A DNA stretch of 64,000 bases from Halomarina halobia (GCF_029338575.1 NZ_CP119992.1:806001-870000), one strand, 5' to 3'; positions 1-7,992 are shown, counted from the first letter of the stretch. The notes: generated from the sequence alone by a model not told the origin. Numbers and translations are program-made.

Positions 1-701
1 GCCACCTTCTCCCCGACCCCCACGAACCGCGTGAGGTACTCGCGGGCGTCCTCGTACCCGAGGTCGGCGGCGTCCTCGGGTCGCGCCTCGCCGGAGGCGA
101 CCATCTCGGCGGTGCGGGCGACGTACGGCGCGCGGTAGCCGAGGCGCAGCTCGCGCAGTCGCTCCTCGGTGGCGCGCGCGAGCTGCTCGGGCCGCGGGAA
201 GGCGTAGTACGTGCGGCCGTCGAACTCGACCGGATCGCCGAACTCGCGGGCGAGGCGGGTCTGCATGCCGTGGATGCGCGAGACGCGCATCTGCGCCGAG
301 CAGATGAACGAGACGAGCGACGCGAACGGGGGGTCCCGCACGAGGCGCATCCCGCGATAGGCGTCGTAGGCCGTCGTCAGGAGCGGGTCGTCGGGGGTCC
401 GCGCCATGATCGCGTCGAGGTCGTCGTCGAGGCGCAGGAGGCGGACGAGGTGGGCGTGGGCGTCGACGTTCGAGGCCCACTCGATCCGGCCGTCGCGCTG
501 GCGAGCGCGGACGACCGCCGGCCGCCCGCCCGTCACGCTCGTCGGGAGGACCGTCGCGTACCAGGCGTCGCCGCCCCGCGCGACCTCGTCGTACATCCCA
601 CCGTCCTCGCGCAGCCACGTGTAGCTCTGACCGCTCTCCAGGGTCGCCTGCAGATCGAACCCTCCCGGGAGCGAACGTACCGGAATGCTGCCCGTCTCCA
701 T
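1..701 (-). CDS. 8-oxoguanine DNA glycosylase-like protein (OGG1/AlkA family), C-terminus cut off
   Basis: Base-excision DNA glycosylase acting on oxidised or alkylated bases. The visible 233 residues start with METGSIPV and carry the FDLxxTLESGQSYxW signature of the OGG1/AlkA N-terminal domain at about residues 15-30. The helical core follows, with SLVSFICSAQMRVSRI near 130-145. The sequence reaches the helix-hairpin-helix segment GVGEKVA exactly at the window edge. The Lys in that segment (residue 232) aligns with the catalytic Lys of human OGG1 (K249, in GVGTKVAD), which points to a bifunctional glycosylase/lyase. The catalytic Asp and the C-terminus lie outside the window. It is divergent from the UPF0212 gene. 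The family call is firm; substrate specificity is inferred. Confidence 0.85.
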   Translation of the reverse strand, partial: METGSIPVRSLPGGFDLQATLESGQSYTWLREDGGMYDEVARGGDAWYATVLPTSVTGGRPAVVRARQRDGRIEWASNVDAHAHLVRLLRLDDDLDAIMARTPDDPLLTTAYDAYRGMRLVRDPPFASLVSFICSAQMRVSRIHGMQTRLAREFGDPVEFDGRTYYAFPRPEQLARATEERLRELRLGYRAPYVARTAEMVASGEARPEDAADLGYEDAREYLTRFVGVGEKV

Positions 702-783
702 CGCGTGAACGGTCGACGTGCGGGCGCTTCCGGCTTACGAAACGGGGCGAAGGTTCATGACACTTCACGAGAAATCGCATGGT

Positions 784-1230
784 ATGGACTGTCGTGTCGT
801 TGTCGAGGCCGCCGTTCCGGTGTACGACGTCGCGTCCGCGGACGAGGCAGTCCGCATCGCGATCTCCAAGACCGGAGATATGTTGAACCCGGATCTAAAC
901 TACGTGGAGATAACGATGGGCGCGCGGGCGTGCCCGCACTGCGAGGGCGACCTGGAACCCGCGTTCGTCGCCGCCGACGAGGGGCTGGTGGCGCTCGAAC
1001 TCGAGATGACGGTGTTCAACGTCGAGGACGACCAGCACGCCGCCCGCATCGCCCGCAAGGAGATCGGTCAACGCATGCGGAACATCCCCCTCGACGTCCT
1101 GCGGGTCGACACGGTGGAGGAGGAGGGGGAGGGGGAGGAAGCCGACGAACCGGACGTCGACGAGGATACCGAACGGGTAGACGACACGAACGGGGCCGTC
1201 TCGAACGACGAGCGCGGCGGCTCGTCGTAA
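784..1230 (+). CDS. UPF0212 (DUF555) family protein
   Basis: Conserved archaeal protein of unknown function, 148 aa. I chose the ATG giving MDCRVVVEAAVPVYDV because family members start at this point; an upstream in-frame start would add 22 poorly conserved residues. A CPHC pair sits in the segment GARACPHCEGDL near residue 45, which could be half of a metal site. The strongly conserved tract ELEMTVFNVEDDQHAARIARKEIGQR is easily seen. After about residue 110 the protein becomes a Glu/Asp-rich tail (EEEGEGEE), which looks like a haloarchaeal extension rather than part of the fold. It is divergent from the DNA glycosylase; no functional context is evident. Confidence 0.85.
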   Translation: MDCRVVVEAAVPVYDVASADEAVRIAISKTGDMLNPDLNYVEITMGARACPHCEGDLEPAFVAADEGLVALELEMTVFNVEDDQHAARIARKEIGQRMRNIPLDVLRVDTVEEEGEGEEADEPDVDEDTERVDDTNGAVSNDERGGSS

Positions 1231-1259
1231 CGGCGTTTCGGAGATACCGAGTTGAGAAC

Positions 1260-1496
1260 TCAGTCGGCGGCTGCCGAAACAGGCTGCTCGTCGACCGTCT
1301 CCAGTTCGGACGTGACCCCGGTGGCGAGCGCGAAAACAGCCCGCTTGTGTTCCGTCTTCGATTTGTGTATAGATGTCGGACGGACACCGAGTTCGTCGTA
1401 CATCTCGTGTTCTATGTCGTTGCTAGTCTGCTGCTGGTAGTAGTCGCGTACCTGTGCGAGCAGGCCATGAAGGTGAATGAGCTCCTGCTTCTTCAT
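1260..1496 (-). CDS. UPF0058 family protein
   Basis: Short archaeal protein, 78 aa, starting MKKQELIHLHGLLAQVRDYY, which is the hallmark N-terminus of the UPF0058 family. An in-frame start 19 codons upstream exists, but it adds residues foreign to the family and lies over the promoter, so I rejected it. The body is predicted helical, with a conserved YDELGVRPTSIHKSKTEHKRAVFALA segment. No function is established for the family. A TATA-like box about 31 nt upstream suggests a very short leader. The upstream region has an unusual cluster of TTAACC hexamers that may be regulatory. Confidence 0.8.
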   Translation of the reverse strand: MKKQELIHLHGLLAQVRDYYQQQTSNDIEHEMYDELGVRPTSIHKSKTEHKRAVFALATGVTSELETVDEQPVSAAAD

Positions 1497-1522
1497 GCTC
1501 AGCACTCGATAACGACTGGGGG

Positions 1523-1533
1523 CATATAGTATT
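1523..1533 (-). promoter_or_regulatory. TATA-like box of the UPF0058 gene
   Basis: On the minus strand the sequence reads AATACTATATG, centred about 31 nt before the ATG at 1496. That spacing is typical of haloarchaeal promoters with short or absent leaders. Confidence 0.45.
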
Positions 1534-1582
1534 ACCCTGAGTACCGTTAGCACATTCCTGTCGGAGAAGGCGTGAGACGGCC

Positions 1583-1645
1583 GGTTAACGCAACCTCCGG
1601 TTAACCGAAAATACGGGGGTTAATCGAGGGTTACTCAGCGGTTAA
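1583..1645. repeat. Cluster of five GGTTAA/GGTTAC hexamers
   Basis: GGTTAA or GGTTAC occurs at 1583, 1599, 1618, 1629 and 1640, five copies in 63 bp of otherwise gene-free sequence. It lies upstream of the minus-strand UPF0058 promoter and just past the stop codon of the upstream zinc-ribbon gene. The motif reads TTAACC in the direction of UPF0058 transcription. Clustered hexamers could bind a regulator, but no specific protein can be named. Confidence 0.5.
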
Positions 1646-1665
1646 TCGGCTCGAAAGGGCGACTA

Positions 1666-1848
1666 TCAGCCGAGTTGCTTCAGCGTCTCGAGGTCGCGCT
1701 CGGTGCGCGTGAACTCGGCCATCCGACGCGTGGCGTGACAGTTCGGGCAGTGAAAGGAGTCCTTGTGCGCCGGGAGGTCGCGGGGGGCTGCTTCCCACTG
1801 TTTGCCGCACTCGGGGCAGAGCAACCGAACGTACGTTTCGGTCGGCAT
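1666..1848 (-). CDS. Small zinc-ribbon protein, haloarchaeal
   Basis: A 60-aa protein starting MPTETYVRLLCPECGKQW. CPECGK (Cys 11 and 14) and HCPNCHATRR form a four-Cys zinc ribbon, followed by a helical tail FTRTERDLETLKQLG. I chose this start over one nine codons upstream because MPTETYVRLL is the family-like N-terminus. It resembles a small haloarchaeal protein family without assigned function; nucleic-acid or protein binding is the usual inference for such ribbons. It lies 42 bp downstream of the TFB gene on the same strand and may be cotranscribed with it. Confidence 0.75.
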   Translation of the reverse strand: MPTETYVRLLCPECGKQWEAAPRDLPAHKDSFHCPNCHATRRMAEFTRTERDLETLKQLG

Positions 1849-1890
1849 GCCACGAAGTGGGCCGGCCGTCCACAAAAAGCTTGACCCGCG

Positions 1891-2865
1891 TCAGAGAGCC
1901 GCAGTGACTTCGCTCGCCTCGAGGAGTTCCTTGTACCGGTTGCGGATGGTGACCTCGGAGATGTTGGCGACCTCCGAGACCTGGCTCTGGGTGACCTTCT
2001 CGTTCGAGAGCAGCGCCGCCGCGTAGATCGCCGCCGCCGCGAGCCCCACCGGGGACTTACCGCTCAGCAGCCCGGTGTCGCGGGCGTTGCGCAGCAGTTC
2101 GCGGGCGCGGCGTTCGACCTCGTCGGAGAGGTCGAGGTCGCTGGCGAAGCGCGGGACGTAGCTCTCCGGGTCCGCCGGCTTGATCTCCAGGTTCAACTGG
2201 CGGATGATGTACCGATACGTCCGGGTGAGCTCCATCTTGTCGATGCGCGATACCATCGTCACCTCGTCGAGGCTGCGGGGGGTGCCGGCCTGGCGCGCCG
2301 CCGCGTAGAGCGCGGCGGTGGCGACGCCCTCGATCGAGCGGCCGGGCAGCAGGTCCTCGTTGAGCGCGCGGCGGTAGATGACGCTGGCGGTCTCGCGCAC
2401 GTTCTCGGGGAGGCCGAGCGCGCTGGCCATGCGGTCGATCTCGCCGAGCGCCTGTTTCAGGTTGCGCTCCTTGGAGTCGCGGGTGCGAAAGCGCTCGTTC
2501 CACGTGCGCAACCGCTGCATCTTCGCGCGCTGGCGCGAGGACAGGGCCTTCCCGTAGGCGTCCTTGTCCTGCCAGCCGATGTTGGTCGACAGCCCCTTGT
2601 CGTGCATCATCGTGGTGGTGGGTGCGCCGACGCGGGACTTCCGGTCGCGCTCGGCGGAGTCGAAGGCGCGCCACTCGGGGCCGCGGTCGATGCTGTCCTC
2701 CTCGACGACGAGGCCGCAGTCCGTGCACACCGTCTCGCCGTGCTCGGTATCGGTCACGAGTCGGCCGCCGCACTCGGGGCAAGTCGTCTCCGACTCGACC
2801 TCCTCGGTCTCGGCTTCCGCCTCGGATACCTCTCCGTTGTAGGTTCGGATTGTCGTATCTGTCAT
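1891..2865 (-). CDS. tfb: Transcription initiation factor TFB (TFIIB homologue)
   Basis: General transcription factor that bridges TBP at the TATA box and RNA polymerase. It has 324 aa. An N-terminal zinc ribbon has Cys 29, 32, 47 and 50 (CPECG and CTDCG), preceded by an acidic segment. The B-finger/linker (GPEWRAFDSAERDRKSRVGAP) follows, then two cyclin-like repeats at about 125-215 and 220-315, each with the YxAAxxAG-type core (ALYAAARQAG, AIYAAALLSN). The terminal helix-turn-helix SQVSEVANISEVTIRNRYKE should read the BRE. The start MTDTTIRTY is preferred over one 23 codons upstream. Haloarchaea encode many TFB paralogues; which one this is cannot be told from sequence alone. Confidence 0.96.
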   Translation of the reverse strand: MTDTTIRTYNGEVSEAEAETEEVESETTCPECGGRLVTDTEHGETVCTDCGLVVEEDSIDRGPEWRAFDSAERDRKSRVGAPTTTMMHDKGLSTNIGWQDKDAYGKALSSRQRAKMQRLRTWNERFRTRDSKERNLKQALGEIDRMASALGLPENVRETASVIYRRALNEDLLPGRSIEGVATAALYAAARQAGTPRSLDEVTMVSRIDKMELTRTYRYIIRQLNLEIKPADPESYVPRFASDLDLSDEVERRARELLRNARDTGLLSGKSPVGLAAAAIYAAALLSNEKVTQSQVSEVANISEVTIRNRYKELLEASEVTAAL

Positions 2866-2952
2866 GGTGGTTATGGGGGATTCAGGTCGCTGCGGGGGGA
2901 GAGAAGAGGGAGACTCCCCGCAGGGGCTCTTCACCCTCAGTTAGGGAGCAAA

Positions 2953-2962
2953 GTATTTAAAC
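2953..2962 (-). promoter_or_regulatory. TATA-like box of the TFB gene
   Basis: On the minus strand the sequence is CGTTTAAATAC, about 92 nt before the TFB start. This implies a leader of roughly 60-65 nt, longer than for most genes here. It is the clearest TTTAAA element in the 296-bp gap 2866-3161, which otherwise holds no gene. Confidence 0.4.
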
Positions 2963-3161
2963 GTTCCGAATTTCTGATCTCGAAAAACGTCAGACGGAGG
3001 CAGGGTGACTCGTACAGTCGCTCGGTCAGCAGTTGGAAATCGGCCGGGAGTTAGTTTATTAGATTTTCGCTATTCTCGACGGGTGCGCGCGCGTCGTCAC
3101 GCCTTTGTATAACTAGTTAGTACCACTCGATAATGACACGGACACTGGGTGGTGAGCGGCG

Positions 3162-4682
3162 GTGGTGAGCGCCGGGGTCGCGCTCGCGGTCACGTTCGTC
3201 GTCGTCGCGCTGACGGCCGCGGCGGGGATCGCCGCGTCGCGCCGCGGGATCGAGGGCGTCGAGGACTTCATCTCGGCGCGGAACACGGTCGGAGGTGGAT
3301 CGCTAACGGCGACCATCGTCGCCTCCAGCATGGGGGCGTGGATACTGTTCTCCCCCGCGGAGGCGGGGGCGGCCTTCGGCGGGCTCTCCGCCGTCGTTGG
3401 GTACGCCCTCGGGAGCGCGGTCCCGCTCGCCGCGTACTCCGTCCTCGGCCCGCGGATCCGCCGCCTCATCCCGGAGGGACACAGCCTCACCGAGTACGCC
3501 TACGTCCGCTACGGGCCGACGATGTACGCGTTCGTACTCGTCATCAGCGTCGCGTACATGTTCACCTTCCTCGCGGCGGAGCTGACCGGCATCGCCGGCG
3601 GCCTCGAGGTCGTCGCCGGCGTCCCGGCGTGGCAGACGGCGGTCGTCGTCGGCGGGGCGGTCCTGCTCTACACCGCCTACGGCGGCCTCAAGGCGAGTAT
3701 CTTCACGGACGCGGTGCAGACGCTCGTCATCCTCCCGCTGCTCGCGGTGGGTTTCGGCGCGGCGCTCCTCTCGCTCGGCGGCACCGACGAGATCCACTCG
3801 CAGGTGGTCGCCGCCGACCCGTCGCTGCTCGACCCGGGCTTCGCCGCGGGGATCGAGTTCGGCGCGTACGTGATCGTCGCCATCCTCGCCGCGGAGATGT
3901 TGAACCAGGCGTGGTGGCAGCGCATCTACGCGGCCGACGACGACGGGACGCTCCGCCGATCGTTCCTCCTCGCGGCGGTCGCGGTGGTCCCGATGGTGTT
4001 CGTCGCCGGGCTGTTCGGCCTCGTCGCCCGGGGGCAGGGCGTCGGGACCGACCGCGCGAGCGTGGCGTTCTTCGTCGTCGTTCGCGACGCGTTCGCCGAG
4101 CCGATCGTCCTCGCGGTGGTCGTCCTCGCCGTGCTCCTCGTGACGAGCAGCGCCGACACGCTGTTCAACGCCATCGCGAGCGTCGTCACGGCCGACCTGC
4201 CGAGGCTCGTCGACGCCGGGGACCGGACGCTCACGCTCGCCGCGCGGCTGCTCACCGTCGTCGTCGCGCTCGCGGGCGTCTTCGTCGCCGCCCAGGGGTA
4301 CAGCGTCCTGACGGTGTTCTTCGTCGCCGACCTGCTCGCGACGGCCACGTTCGTCCCCCTGCTCGCGGGGCTGTACTCCCGACGGCTCACCGGCCTCGGG
4401 GCGTTCGTAGCCAGCGCGGTCGGCCTCGCCGTCGGCGGGATGCTCTTCCCGCTCACGCCCGCGCCGCTCCAGGTACTCCCCCTCGAAGCGTCGTTCTTCA
4501 ACGCGTTCATCGGCGCTGCGGCCGTCTCTGGCGGACTGACGGCGCTCGCCGCGCTCGCCTCCGGGACGCGCTTCGACCTCGGCCGCCTCGACCGCGAGAT
4601 CACCCGCCTCGACGAGTCGGACCCGGTCGCCGACGGCGGACAGGCGGGCGAGGGAGCGCGCGAACGCGGAGGCCAGCGATGA
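3162..4682 (+). CDS. Sodium:solute symporter (SSS family)
   Basis: Membrane symporter of 506 aa using a sodium gradient for solute uptake; the substrate is unknown. About 13 hydrophobic helices are visible, starting with VALAVTFVVVALTAAAGIAA. The conserved block GxGSLTATIVASSMGAW near residue 45, and later YTAYGGLKASIFTDAVQ and VTSSADTLFNAIASV, are typical SSS motifs around the sodium and substrate sites. The start is a GTG (two GTGs in tandem); a 12-codon ATG frame just upstream ends at 3168 over this start, in a GTGA overlap. The stop overlaps the ATG of a 37-aa membrane peptide, so the two are probably translationally coupled. Confidence 0.9.
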   Translation: MVSAGVALAVTFVVVALTAAAGIAASRRGIEGVEDFISARNTVGGGSLTATIVASSMGAWILFSPAEAGAAFGGLSAVVGYALGSAVPLAAYSVLGPRIRRLIPEGHSLTEYAYVRYGPTMYAFVLVISVAYMFTFLAAELTGIAGGLEVVAGVPAWQTAVVVGGAVLLYTAYGGLKASIFTDAVQTLVILPLLAVGFGAALLSLGGTDEIHSQVVAADPSLLDPGFAAGIEFGAYVIVAILAAEMLNQAWWQRIYAADDDGTLRRSFLLAAVAVVPMVFVAGLFGLVARGQGVGTDRASVAFFVVVRDAFAEPIVLAVVVLAVLLVTSSADTLFNAIASVVTADLPRLVDAGDRTLTLAARLLTVVVALAGVFVAAQGYSVLTVFFVADLLATATFVPLLAGLYSRRLTGLGAFVASAVGLAVGGMLFPLTPAPLQVLPLEASFFNAFIGAAAVSGGLTALAALASGTRFDLGRLDREITRLDESDPVADGGQAGEGARERGGQR

Positions 4683-4792
4683 TCCTCTCGCCGCTCGCGT
4701 TCGCCGCGCTCGCCTGGGGGTCGATCGCGCTCGTCCTCGCCGTCTTCGCCTACGAGGTGTACGAACTGGCGCGAGAGTGGGGATGGGCGTGA
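4679..4792 (+). CDS. 37-aa single-span membrane peptide coupled to the symporter
   Basis: The ATG overlaps the symporter stop codon (ATGA), which strongly suggests coupled translation. The peptide MILSPLAFAALAWGSIALV... has one hydrophobic span at about residues 5-24, followed by an amphipathic charged tail YEVYELAREWGWA. Small single-span subunits are known partners of sodium symporters, for example MetS of the NSS transporter MetPS. By position and size this is a candidate accessory subunit of the SSS protein. The coding call rests on overlap, membrane character and composition, not on recognised homology. Confidence 0.6.
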   Translation: MILSPLAFAALAWGSIALVLAVFAYEVYELAREWGWA

Positions 4793-4818
4793 GGAGCGGG
4801 CTTCGAACGGGGGCTCAT

Positions 4819-4915
4819 AGGGAGTATCGTAGCCAGCCGGAAACACAGCGGGTCTCGACCGGGTACGGTGTTCGAGCCTCTCGGAGAGAATCGATGAACG
4901 CCTACGATACTCCCT
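4819..4915. repeat. Perfect 14-bp inverted repeat between convergent genes
   Basis: AGGGAGTATCGTAG at 4819-4832 is exactly repeated in inverted orientation at 4902-4915, with 69 bp between. It fills the space between the converging 3' ends of the symporter operon and the DUF357 gene. It could fold as a long-loop terminator for both or be the ends of a tiny mobile remnant. Confidence 0.6.
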
Positions 4916-4916
4916 C

Positions 4917-5201
4917 TCAGACGGTGAACAGGTGTCCCTCGTCGGGTACGTCGAACAGTCCGACGCGCGCGCCGGCGTCCAGCCACCCGTGGCCGTACGA
5001 GAACGACGCGAGGGCGTTCACGAGGTCGCCGCGCTCGCGGAAGTGCCGCCCGTCGTCGAGGTAGGACCGCGCCATCTCGCGGTACTCCGCGGCGGCGTCG
5101 GCCAGCGGCGACCCCTCGGGGACGGCGACGGTGGCGGCGTCGAGCGCCTCGGCCAGCAATCGCTCGTAGCGGTCCGTCTTCTCCTCCAGGTCGGCGGCCA
5201 T
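4917..5201 (-). CDS. DUF357 family protein
   Basis: Archaeal DUF357 protein of unknown function. From the ATG at 5201 it has 94 aa: MAADLEEKTDRYERLLAEALDAA, a helical N-terminus, then EYREMARSYLDDGRHFRERGDLVNALASFSYGHGWLDAG, a TPR-like helical hairpin typical of the family. A GTG at 5246, one base after the preceding stop codon, would add 15 residues, and the context TGAGGTG offers a ribosome-binding sequence, so that start is possible. It lies directly downstream of the class V aminotransferase on the same strand, likely the same transcript. Confidence 0.8.
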   Translation of the reverse strand: MAADLEEKTDRYERLLAEALDAATVAVPEGSPLADAAAEYREMARSYLDDGRHFRERGDLVNALASFSYGHGWLDAGARVGLFDVPDEGHLFTV

Positions 5202-5247
5202 GTCCCGAGGGGCGGCGCGGAGACGGAAATCGGTAGCGGAAGTCACC

Positions 5248-6348
5248 TCAGAGCGCGTCGAGCAGCGCCTCCACGTCCGATTCGGCGTTGAAGACGTGCA
5301 GCGACGCCCGGACCGCGTCAGGGTGGGGGAGCGACCGGACGACGATTCCCTCGGCCGCGAGGCGCTCGACCGTCGCCTCCGGGTCGTCAGCCTCGAACGT
5401 GACCAGCCCGGACTCGGGCTCGGCGGGGCCGAGGTGCCGGTCGCCGAGGCCGTCTATCAGCCGCTCCGCGAGTCCCGCGACGTGCGACTCGATCGCGTCG
5501 AACCCCACCGACTCGATCAGGTCCATCGCCGCTCGCAGGCCGACGTAGGGCGCGGGATTGGTCGTCCCGACCTCCAGGCGCGCCGCGCCCGGCTTGAGCG
5601 TCGGCTCGTCGGCGTCCGGCTCCTCGACGCTCCGGTACCCGACCGTCGCGGGCTGGAGGTCGCCGATCACGTCCTCGCGGACGTGGAGGAAGCCCGCGCC
5701 CCACGGCCCGAGCAGCCACTTGTGTCCCGCCGCGGCCGCGAAGTCCGCGCCCCACTCGTGTACGTCCACGCGGGTCTGACCGGGCGACTGCACGGCGTCG
5801 ACGAGCACCAGCGCGCCGGCGTCGCGGGCGACGTCCACGAGGTCGCCGACGGGCAGGCGCGTCCCGTAGTTCCACGTTATGGAGTTAAAACAGACGAGGC
5901 GGGCGTCCTCGACGGCCTCCGCGTAGGCGTCACGGTCGACGCGCCCGCCCTCGGTTTCGAGCACGCGCGTCTCGACGCCGCGGCGCTCGAGGTTCCACCA
6001 CGGGAGGACGCCGGCGGAGTGTTCGAGGTCGGTGCGGACGACGACGTCCCCGGGTCGCCAGTCGACGCTCGCGGCGATCCGGCTGATGCCGTCCGCGGTG
6101 CTCGACGCGAGGGCGATCTCGGCGGGGTACGCGCCGAGGAAGTCGGCGACGCGCTCCCGCGTCTCCTCGAAGGTGTCGAAGGCGGCCGGGTACGCCCCCT
6201 CGCCGGTCGGCGCGTCGGCCTCGTGGTACCGGACGTAGTCGGTCGTCGCCTCGATCACCGGCTCGGGGCAGGGGCCGGACGCCCCCGTGTTCAGGTAGAC
6301 GCCGTCCTCGAGTGCGGGGATCGACGCGCGGAGGTCCTCGGGAGTCAC
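5248..6348 (-). CDS. Class V aminotransferase (cysteine desulfurase-like fold)
   Basis: PLP enzyme of fold type I, 366 aa. The N-terminus VTPEDLRASIPALEDGVYLNTGASGP matches haloarchaeal class V aminotransferases and starts at a GTG. The PLP-binding Lys is in AAGHKWLLGP (Lys 210), and the Asp that contacts the pyridine nitrogen is in LVLVDAVQSPGQ. No Cys sits in the position used for sulfur transfer by SufS/NifS enzymes in the C-terminal part, so a transaminase or lyase role is more likely than desulfurase. Substrate unknown. It is divergent from thioredoxin reductase across a 171-bp gap. Confidence 0.85.
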   Translation of the reverse strand: MTPEDLRASIPALEDGVYLNTGASGPCPEPVIEATTDYVRYHEADAPTGEGAYPAAFDTFEETRERVADFLGAYPAEIALASSTADGISRIAASVDWRPGDVVVRTDLEHSAGVLPWWNLERRGVETRVLETEGGRVDRDAYAEAVEDARLVCFNSITWNYGTRLPVGDLVDVARDAGALVLVDAVQSPGQTRVDVHEWGADFAAAAGHKWLLGPWGAGFLHVREDVIGDLQPATVGYRSVEEPDADEPTLKPGAARLEVGTTNPAPYVGLRAAMDLIESVGFDAIESHVAGLAERLIDGLGDRHLGPAEPESGLVTFEADDPEATVERLAAEGIVVRSLPHPDAVRASLHVFNAESDVEALLDAL

Positions 6349-6519
6349 GGCCGCACCTGGCGCGGCCGTCGGCGTCAAGCTTCCGTTCGCTCCCCCCTGC
6401 TCGCAATCTCGCTCGCCCCCGGTCGCGTGCTCTCGCTCGCCAACGGTCGACGGGCGCGAGTGTGCGCCCGCCGTACTCGTGCGCAAGCTACAAAGCCCGT
6501 TCGGGGTGTAGGGTGGGAC

Positions 6520-7566
6520 ATGACCGACGCCTCCCACCGCCGGCTCGTCGTCGCCGGATCGGGTATCGCGGGCCTCAGCGCCGCCATCTACGCGGCGCGG
6601 GCGAACAACGATCCGCTCGTCCTCGAGGGACGCGAGCCCGGCGGCCAGCTGACGCTCACGACGGACGTGGCCAACTACCCCGGCTTCCCCGAGGGCATCA
6701 GCGGCCCGGAACTCGTCCAGAACATGCGCCAGCAGGCAGAGCGCTTCGGCACGGAGATCGAGCACGGCGTCGTCGAGCGCGTCGAGCGCGAGGAGGGGGG
6801 TCCCTTCCGGGTCGACCTCACGAACGGCGACGTCTACACCGCCGACGCGTTCATCGCCGCCTCGGGCGCGAGCGCGCGCACGCTCGGCGTCCCCGGCGAG
6901 GACCTGCTGATGGGCTACGGCGTCTCGACGTGCGCGACGTGCGACGGCGCGTTCTTCCGCGGCGAGGACATGCTCGTCGTCGGCGGGGGCGACGCCGCGA
7001 TGGAGGAGGCCAACTTCCTCACGAAGTTCGCCGACACGGTCTACGTCGCCCACCGCCGCGAGGAGTTCCGCGCGGAGGACTACTGGATCGACCGCACGAT
7101 GGAGCAGGTCGAGGAGGGGAACGTCGAGCTTCTGCTCAACACCGAGGTGCGCGAGATCCACGGCAGCCGGGAGGAAGGCGTCTCGCACGTCACCCTCGTT
7201 CGGAACCCCGAGGGCCACCCCGCGGAGAAGCTCGACGACCCCGACACGGAGCAGTTCGACTTCGACGTCGGGGCCGTCTTCCTCGCGATCGGCCACACGC
7301 CCAACACCGACTACCTGACCGACGCAGGCGTCGAACTCGACGATGAGGGCTACCTCCTCACGAAGGGCGGCCGCGGTGGCGGTCAGACGGCCACCGCCGT
7401 CCCCGGGATCTTCGGCGCGGGCGACGTGGTGGACTTCCACTACCAGCAGGCGGCCACCGCGGGCGGCCTGGGCGTGATGGCAGCGCTCGACGCCGACGAC
7501 TACCTCGACGAACTCGACCGCGCCGAGCGACCGGCCGAAGCTGCGGCGGCCGAGTCGGACGACTGA
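6520..7566 (+). CDS. trxB: Thioredoxin-disulfide reductase
   Basis: FAD- and NAD(P)H-dependent reductase of thioredoxin, cytoplasmic, 348 aa. The FAD dinucleotide motif GSGIAG is at 13-18, and GREPGGQLT at about 37-45. The redox-active pair is C138-A-T-C141 (TCATCDGAFF), and the second dinucleotide site is VVGGGDAA near 155. The C-terminal FAD motif PGIFGAGDVVD is present, followed by an Ala/Glu/Asp-rich tail. Family length and motif order are normal. The start is the only ATG fitting the family N-terminus. A hairpin follows the stop codon. Confidence 0.93.
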   Translation: MTDASHRRLVVAGSGIAGLSAAIYAARANNDPLVLEGREPGGQLTLTTDVANYPGFPEGISGPELVQNMRQQAERFGTEIEHGVVERVEREEGGPFRVDLTNGDVYTADAFIAASGASARTLGVPGEDLLMGYGVSTCATCDGAFFRGEDMLVVGGGDAAMEEANFLTKFADTVYVAHRREEFRAEDYWIDRTMEQVEEGNVELLLNTEVREIHGSREEGVSHVTLVRNPEGHPAEKLDDPDTEQFDFDVGAVFLAIGHTPNTDYLTDAGVELDDEGYLLTKGGRGGGQTATAVPGIFGAGDVVDFHYQQAATAGGLGVMAALDADDYLDELDRAERPAEAAAAESDD

Positions 7567-7589
7567 CGGACCGCTCGCCGCTGAACTCC

Positions 7590-7617
7590 GATCGCCGACC
7601 CCGTCCACTCGGCGATC
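7590..7617 (+). terminator. Hairpin after trxB
   Basis: GATCGCCGA at 7590-7598 pairs perfectly with TCGGCGATC at 7609-7617 around a 10-nt loop, 23 bp after the trxB stop. No T-tract follows, so its terminator role is a guess. Confidence 0.35.
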
Positions 7618-7673
7618 GTCAGTCCGCGTACCCCGGCGTAACCGTGCGAGCGGCGCGTCCTGACCCAGCAGAG

Positions 7674-7679
7674 GTTTAC
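7674..7679 (+). promoter_or_regulatory. TATA-like box for the 96-aa conserved protein
   Basis: GTTTAC lies 26 nt before the ATG at 7702. This fits a leaderless haloarchaeal promoter. Confidence 0.4.
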
Positions 7680-7701
7680 GTTCGCACCGTCAAGCGGATC
7701 C

Positions 7702-7992
7702 ATGACGACGAAAGACGACACGGTTCTGGTCACCATCGAATCGCCCGACGGCGAGGACGACGTGACGCTCCCCTCGCACCTGCTCGACCTCCTCGCCGAG
7801 GACGGCCAGAGCGCCGCCGAGGTCGTCGGCGACCTCGCGCTCATGTCCTGCGCCCAGCGAATCCACGCGACCGTCGCGCACGGCCAGGGCGAGACCGACG
7901 AGCGCCTGCAGGCCATCGAGGGCACCACGATGGACCTCTTCGAGGAGCGCTTCGGGATGTCCTTCGGCGAGGCGACGGGCCACCAGCACTAG
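7702..7992 (+). CDS. Conserved haloarchaeal protein, unknown function
   Basis: A 96-aa acidic, mostly helical protein: MTTKDDTVLVTIESPDGEDDVTLPSHLLDLLAEDG, then EVVGDLALMSCAQRIHATVAHGQGE, ending TTMDLFEERFGMSFGEATGHQH. I recognise it as a widespread haloarchaeal type without assigned function; the FEERFG and His-containing C-terminus are typical. No metal motif or membrane segment is visible. It has its own TATA-like element 26 nt upstream and converges on the riboflavin reductase gene. Confidence 0.75.
   Translation: MTTKDDTVLVTIESPDGEDDVTLPSHLLDLLAEDGQSAAEVVGDLALMSCAQRIHATVAHGQGETDERLQAIEGTTMDLFEERFGMSFGEATGHQH

Noticed and set aside
5248-7608. A 786-codon minus-strand frame covering trxB and the aminotransferase
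   Set aside because: The aminotransferase starts at 6348; the N-terminal extension is antisense to trxB and without homology.
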